From the NCBI RefSeq assembly GCF_016862175.1, contig NZ_BOML01000059.1, positions 1 through 64,000 on the forward strand: DNA of 64,000 bases, read 5' to 3'. The first letter of the stretch is position 1; every line of letters begins with the position of its first letter. Origin of the DNA: Paractinoplanes durhamensis (GTDB lineage: Bacteria > Actinomycetota > Actinomycetes > Mycobacteriales > Micromonosporaceae). The notes below the pieces were generated by a model that was not told where the DNA came from, made no database searches, and worked only from the letters and a program-made list of their open reading frames with translations. Of this stretch, positions 61,127 through 64,000 are shown in pieces. Position numbers and translations under genes: made by a program.

Positions 61127-61153
61127 CTGGCACTCTGTCGCCGGGAGTGCCAG
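61127..61153 (+). promoter_or_regulatory. CIRCE operator upstream of hrcA
   Basis: CTGGCACTC (61127-61135), nine bases and GAGTGCCAG (61145-61153) form a perfect 9-bp inverted repeat, matching the CIRCE layout TTAGCACTC-N9-GAGTGCTAA at the core. A -10-like TAGACT (61123-61128) overlaps its left arm, so HrcA bound here should block hrcA transcription. Confidence 0.9.
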
Positions 61154-61170
61154 GCCGGGAGGAGGTCGGA

Positions 61171-62193
61171 ATGAGTCTGGATGACCGCAAGCTCGAGGTG
61201 CTGCGCGCGATCGTCGAGGACTACGTCGAGACTCAGGAGCCGGTCGGCAGCAAGGCGCTGGTCGAGCGCCACCAGCTCGGCGTCTCCCCGGCCACGGTGC
61301 GTAACGACATGGCCGTGCTGGAGGAGGAGGGCTACATCCGGCAGCCGCACACCAGTGCCGGCCGGGTGCCCACCGACGCCGGCTACCGCCTCTTCGTCGA
61401 CCGTCTCTCCAAGGTCAAGCCGCTCAGCCCGGCCGAGCGCCGCGCGATCGAGCGCTTCCTGATCGGCGCGGTCGACCTCGACGACGTCGTGCACCGCACG
61501 GTCCGGCTGCTCGCCCAGCTGACCCGCCAGGTCGCGGTCGTTCAATATCCGTCGCTGGCCCGCTCGTCGGTGCGCCACCTCGAGCTGGTGCCGATCTCCA
61601 CCACCCGGATCATGCTGGTGATGATCGCCGACACCGGCCGGGTCGAGCAGCGCCTGGTCGAGCTGCCGGGGCCGGCCACCGCCGACGACGTGATGGAGCT
61701 GCGCCGCAAGGTCAACGAGAAACTGGCCGGGCAGCGGCTCTCCGACACCCCGCCGCTGGTGCAGTCGCTGGTCGACGAGTGCCCGCCCGGCCGCCGCGGC
61801 ACGATGGCATGTCTGGCCAGCGTGCTGCTGGAAACCCTCGTCGAGCGCAGCGAGGAGCGTCTCATGCTCGCCGGAACGGCGAACTTGACTCGGGGAGGTG
61901 TGCTGGACTTCCAGGGCACGCTTCGTCCGGTGCTCGAAGCCCTCGAGGAGGAGGTCATCCTGCTCAAGCTCATCGGTGACCTGGAGCCGAGCAAGACACG
62001 GGTCCGCATCGGCGACGAGAACGAGTTCGACAACCTGCGCTCGACCTCGGTGGTGAGCACCGGCTACGGGCCGGGTGCCACCATCGTCGGTGGGCTCGGG
62101 GTGCTCGGCCCCACCCGGATGGACTACCCCGGCACCATCGCCACGGTGCGGGCGGTGGCACGCTACGTGGGCGACCTGCTGGCACAGAATTGA
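61171..62193 (+). CDS. hrcA: Heat-inducible transcription repressor HrcA
   Basis: The 340-aa repressor has the N-terminal winged helix (LDDRKLEVLRAIVEDYVE; GVSPATVRNDMAVLEEEGYI) and the HTSAGRVPTDAGYR segment typical of HrcA, then the GAF-like dimer domain. It represses chaperone genes via CIRCE sites, one of which lies just before its own gene. ATG at 61171 follows GGAGG. The next gene is dnaJ, 34 bp on, so the pair forms an autoregulated operon. Confidence 0.97.
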   Translation: MSLDDRKLEVLRAIVEDYVETQEPVGSKALVERHQLGVSPATVRNDMAVLEEEGYIRQPHTSAGRVPTDAGYRLFVDRLSKVKPLSPAERRAIERFLIGAVDLDDVVHRTVRLLAQLTRQVAVVQYPSLARSSVRHLELVPISTTRIMLVMIADTGRVEQRLVELPGPATADDVMELRRKVNEKLAGQRLSDTPPLVQSLVDECPPGRRGTMACLASVLLETLVERSEERLMLAGTANLTRGGVLDFQGTLRPVLEALEEEVILLKLIGDLEPSKTRVRIGDENEFDNLRSTSVVSTGYGPGATIVGGLGVLGPTRMDYPGTIATVRAVARYVGDLLAQN

Positions 62194-62227
62194 CGGAACC
62201 GCGCTGACATTGAGGACTCCAAACCCC

Positions 62228-63367
62228 GTGGCCAAGGATTACTACGGCATTCTCGGCGTGAGCCGGGAGGCAACCGACGACGAGATCAAGCGCGCCTACC
62301 GCAAACTGGCTCGGCAGTACCACCCTGACGTCAACCCGGACCCGGAAGCGCACGAGAAGTTCAAGGACATCAACGCGGCGTACGAGGTCCTGTCCGACGA
62401 CCAGAAGCGGCAGATCGTCGACCTGGGCGGTGACCCACTCGCACCCGGCGGCGGGGTCGGCCCCGGCGGTCCCGGTGGTGCCGGTCCGTTCGTGGGCTTC
62501 CAGGACATCATGGATGCGTTCTTCGGCACCGCCGCCGGTGGTGGCACCCGGGGTCCGCGCCCGCGCACCCGGCCCGGCGCCGACGCGATCCTGCGCCTCG
62601 AGCTCGACCTGGTGGAGACCGCGTTCGGCGTCGAGGCGCCGATCACCGTCGACACCGCGGTGCTGTGCACCCAGTGCTCCGGGGCCGGCACCGCGCCCAG
62701 CACCCACCTGGCCACCTGCGAGACCTGCGGCGGCCGCGGCGAGGTGCAGAGCGTGCAGCGCACGTTCCTCGGCCAGGTCGTCTCGTCCCGTCCCTGCGCC
62801 ACCTGCCAGGGCCACGGCACGGTCATCCCGCACCCCTGCCCGACCTGCGCCGGCGACGGCCGGGTCCGCACCCGCCGCTCACTCACCGTGAAGATCCCGG
62901 CCGGCGTCGAGGACGGAATGCGGATCCGCCTGGCCCAGCAGGGCGAGGTCGGCCCGGGCGGCGGCACGGCCGGCGACCTGTATGTCGAGATCAGCGAGCG
63001 GCCGCACGACGTCTACTCCCGCAAGGGCGACGACCTGCACTGCCGGGTCACGCTGCCGATGACCGCGGCCGCGCTCGGCACCCGGCTGACGATCAAGACC
63101 CTCGACAGTGAAGAGGCGATCGAGGTCAAGGCCGGCACCCAGCCCGCCAGCACGCTGCGCATCCGCGGCAAGGGCGTGCCGCACCTGCGCGGTCAGGGCC
63201 GGGGTGAGCTCTTCGTGCACCTCGATGTGAAGACGCCCACCAAGCTGACCGCCGAGCAGGAGCGGATGCTGCGCGAGTTCGCCAAGACCCGCGGGGAGGA
63301 CGTCGCCGAGCTGAGCAAGCAGGGCGGCTTCTTCAGCCGGATGCGGGACGCTTTCAACGGTCACTGA
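62228..63367 (+). CDS. dnaJ: Co-chaperone DnaJ
   Basis: The 379-aa DnaJ stimulates DnaK ATP hydrolysis. It has a J domain with HPD at 32-34, a Gly-rich region (LAPGGGVGPGGPGGAG), four zinc-finger repeats (CTQCSGAG, CETCGGRG, CATCQGHG, CPTCAGDG) and two C-terminal beta domains. This is a type I DnaJ, and its position after hrcA marks it as the second dnaJ of actinomycetes (dnaJ2-like); the copy beside dnaK would be elsewhere. GTG at 62228 is the family start. A strong terminator follows. Confidence 0.96.
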   Translation: MAKDYYGILGVSREATDDEIKRAYRKLARQYHPDVNPDPEAHEKFKDINAAYEVLSDDQKRQIVDLGGDPLAPGGGVGPGGPGGAGPFVGFQDIMDAFFGTAAGGGTRGPRPRTRPGADAILRLELDLVETAFGVEAPITVDTAVLCTQCSGAGTAPSTHLATCETCGGRGEVQSVQRTFLGQVVSSRPCATCQGHGTVIPHPCPTCAGDGRVRTRRSLTVKIPAGVEDGMRIRLAQQGEVGPGGGTAGDLYVEISERPHDVYSRKGDDLHCRVTLPMTAAALGTRLTIKTLDSEEAIEVKAGTQPASTLRIRGKGVPHLRGQGRGELFVHLDVKTPTKLTAEQERMLREFAKTRGEDVAELSKQGGFFSRMRDAFNGH

Positions 63368-63380
63368 GGTTTCGACAACG

Positions 63381-63418
63381 CAGAAACGCCGCCGGTGAGC
63401 TCACCGGCGGCGTTTCTG
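63381..63418. terminator. Perfect 38-bp palindromic terminator
   Basis: The 38 bases form a perfect palindrome centred on GAGCTC. Folded with a 4-nt loop it gives a 17-bp stem, ending in TTTCT on either strand, and would stop both dnaJ and the convergent oxidoreductase transcripts. Confidence 0.85.
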
Positions 63419-63433
63419 CTGGTGCTGGGTCGT

Positions 63434-64000
63434 TCAGCGGGCGGCGTGGGTCCGCCCGGCGTGCGCGGCCGCCTCGTGCGCGGCCTTCTTCAGCAGGTCG
63501 GCGGCGTCCCGGAGGGACTCCATCGCCGGGCTGACGTGGGCCAGGGTCAGCTCCCGCTCGACCAGGGTGAGGTCGGCGCCCCACACGTCCTCGACGATGC
63601 GGCGGATGAACGAGGTGTTGTGGTCCCAGCCCTCACGCGGGGTGCCCGGGCTGTAGCCGCCGCCGCGGGTGGTCACCACGATGGCCGGCTTGCCGTCGAG
63701 CAGCCGCTCACCGTTGGGGCCACCGGCCAGGACGAGGTCGATCCAGATCTTGGCGTGCTGCGAGACGCCCCAGTTGTAGAGGGGCAGGGCCAGGATGACG
63801 GCTTCGGCGTTGCGGACCTCGTTGTTGAGCTGCTGGGCCAGCGCCACGCCGGCCTGCTGGTGCTCGTTGCGCTGGTCCTCGGGGGTGAAGGCGCCGCCGA
63901 TGGCGTTCTGCCAGGCGTCCGCGGGCAGCGGCTCGGAGCCGAGATGGCGGCGGATGAACTCGGTGCCCGGGCGGACGGACAGCCACTCGGCCTCGGCCAC
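63434..64000 (-). CDS. FMN-dependent NADH-azoreductase-like oxidoreductase (5' partial)
   Basis: The ≥188-residue flavodoxin-like protein belongs to the AzoR/NQO group: AEAVILALPLYNWGVSQHAKIWIDL and VVTTRGGGYSPG are typical flavin-pocket segments. AzoR reduces quinones or azo dyes with NADH. The N-terminal FMN-binding loop lies beyond the right edge of the window, so the gene is incomplete here. It converges on dnaJ across the palindromic terminator. Confidence 0.85.
   Translation of the reverse strand: MAEAEWLSVRPGTEFIRRHLGSEPLPADAWQNAIGGAFTPEDQRNEHQQAGVALAQQLNNEVRNAEAVILALPLYNWGVSQHAKIWIDLVLAGGPNGERLLDGKPAIVVTTRGGGYSPGTPREGWDHNTSFIRRIVEDVWGADLTLVERELTLAHVSPAMESLRDAADLLKKAAHEAAAHAGRTHAAR

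Overview
The window looks like a core-chromosome segment of a high-GC actinomycete of the Micromonosporaceae, most likely Actinoplanes or a close relative. I base this on the roughly 70+ % GC coding sequence, the many GTG and TTG starts, the actinobacterial gene order (valS-folC-ndk; rne-rplU-rpmA-obgE; nadD-rsfS-gpgP-like; comEA-comEC-holA; rpsT-lepA; hemW-hrcA-dnaJ) and the actinobacterial ultrashort ileS T-box. No phage, insertion sequence, CRISPR array, tRNA or rRNA gene was found. The genus assignment is inference; no 16S sequence is present.

Layout. 0-5.2 kb: a small membrane protein, then valS-folC-DUF4233 joined by 4-bp overlaps. 5.2-8.5 kb: a large membrane/low-complexity/VOC fusion divergent from ndk. 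8.5-12.1 kb: a minus-strand ArsR-like regulator and ABC exporter operon. 12.1-17.9 kb: a Tat-exported PhoD phosphatase, T-box-controlled ileS and a PlsC-type acyltransferase. 17.9-22.9 kb: a paralogue of the first membrane protein, then a three-gene RsbQ/RsbP/RsbV-like partner-switching module. 22.9-31.9 kb: a radical SAM protein and its DUF2344 partner, then rne, a lipoprotein, rplU, rpmA and obgE. 32-36 kb: a GNAT enzyme, trpS behind an intact Trp attenuator, and pepN. 36-42.8 kb: an orphan hybrid kinase, nadD, rsfS, a gpgP-like phosphatase, a lipoprotein, degV, a DUF1444-like protein and a PrmC-like methyltransferase. 42.9-50.5 kb: comEA, comEC, a GNAT, holA, a small membrane protein, a ~1 kb gene-free G-rich repeat region and rpsT. 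50.6-64 kb: an APH-type kinase, DUF4240, MOSC, lepA, a YeaQ-like protein, a GAF/PAS membrane sensor, an exported lysozyme-like protein, an enoyl-CoA hydratase, hemW, DUF4870, hrcA with a CIRCE element, dnaJ and a partial FMN oxidoreductase.

How it works together. Most genes serve translation and RNA metabolism (three aminoacyl-tRNA synthetases, L21, L27, S20, LepA, Obg, RsfS, RNase E). Two of the synthetases have different RNA control: ileS by a tRNA-sensing T-box acting on the ribosome-binding site, trpS by ribosome-mediated attenuation through a leader peptide with two adjacent Trp codons. hrcA carries its own CIRCE operator. Many genes have a -10-like hexamer ending exactly six bases before the start codon, suggesting leaderless mRNAs. 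The most distinctive system is the RsbQ-like hydrolase next to a PAS-GAF-GAF-PP2C-HATPase fusion and a STAS protein: an apparently complete ligand-to-partner-switch circuit with no local sigma factor.
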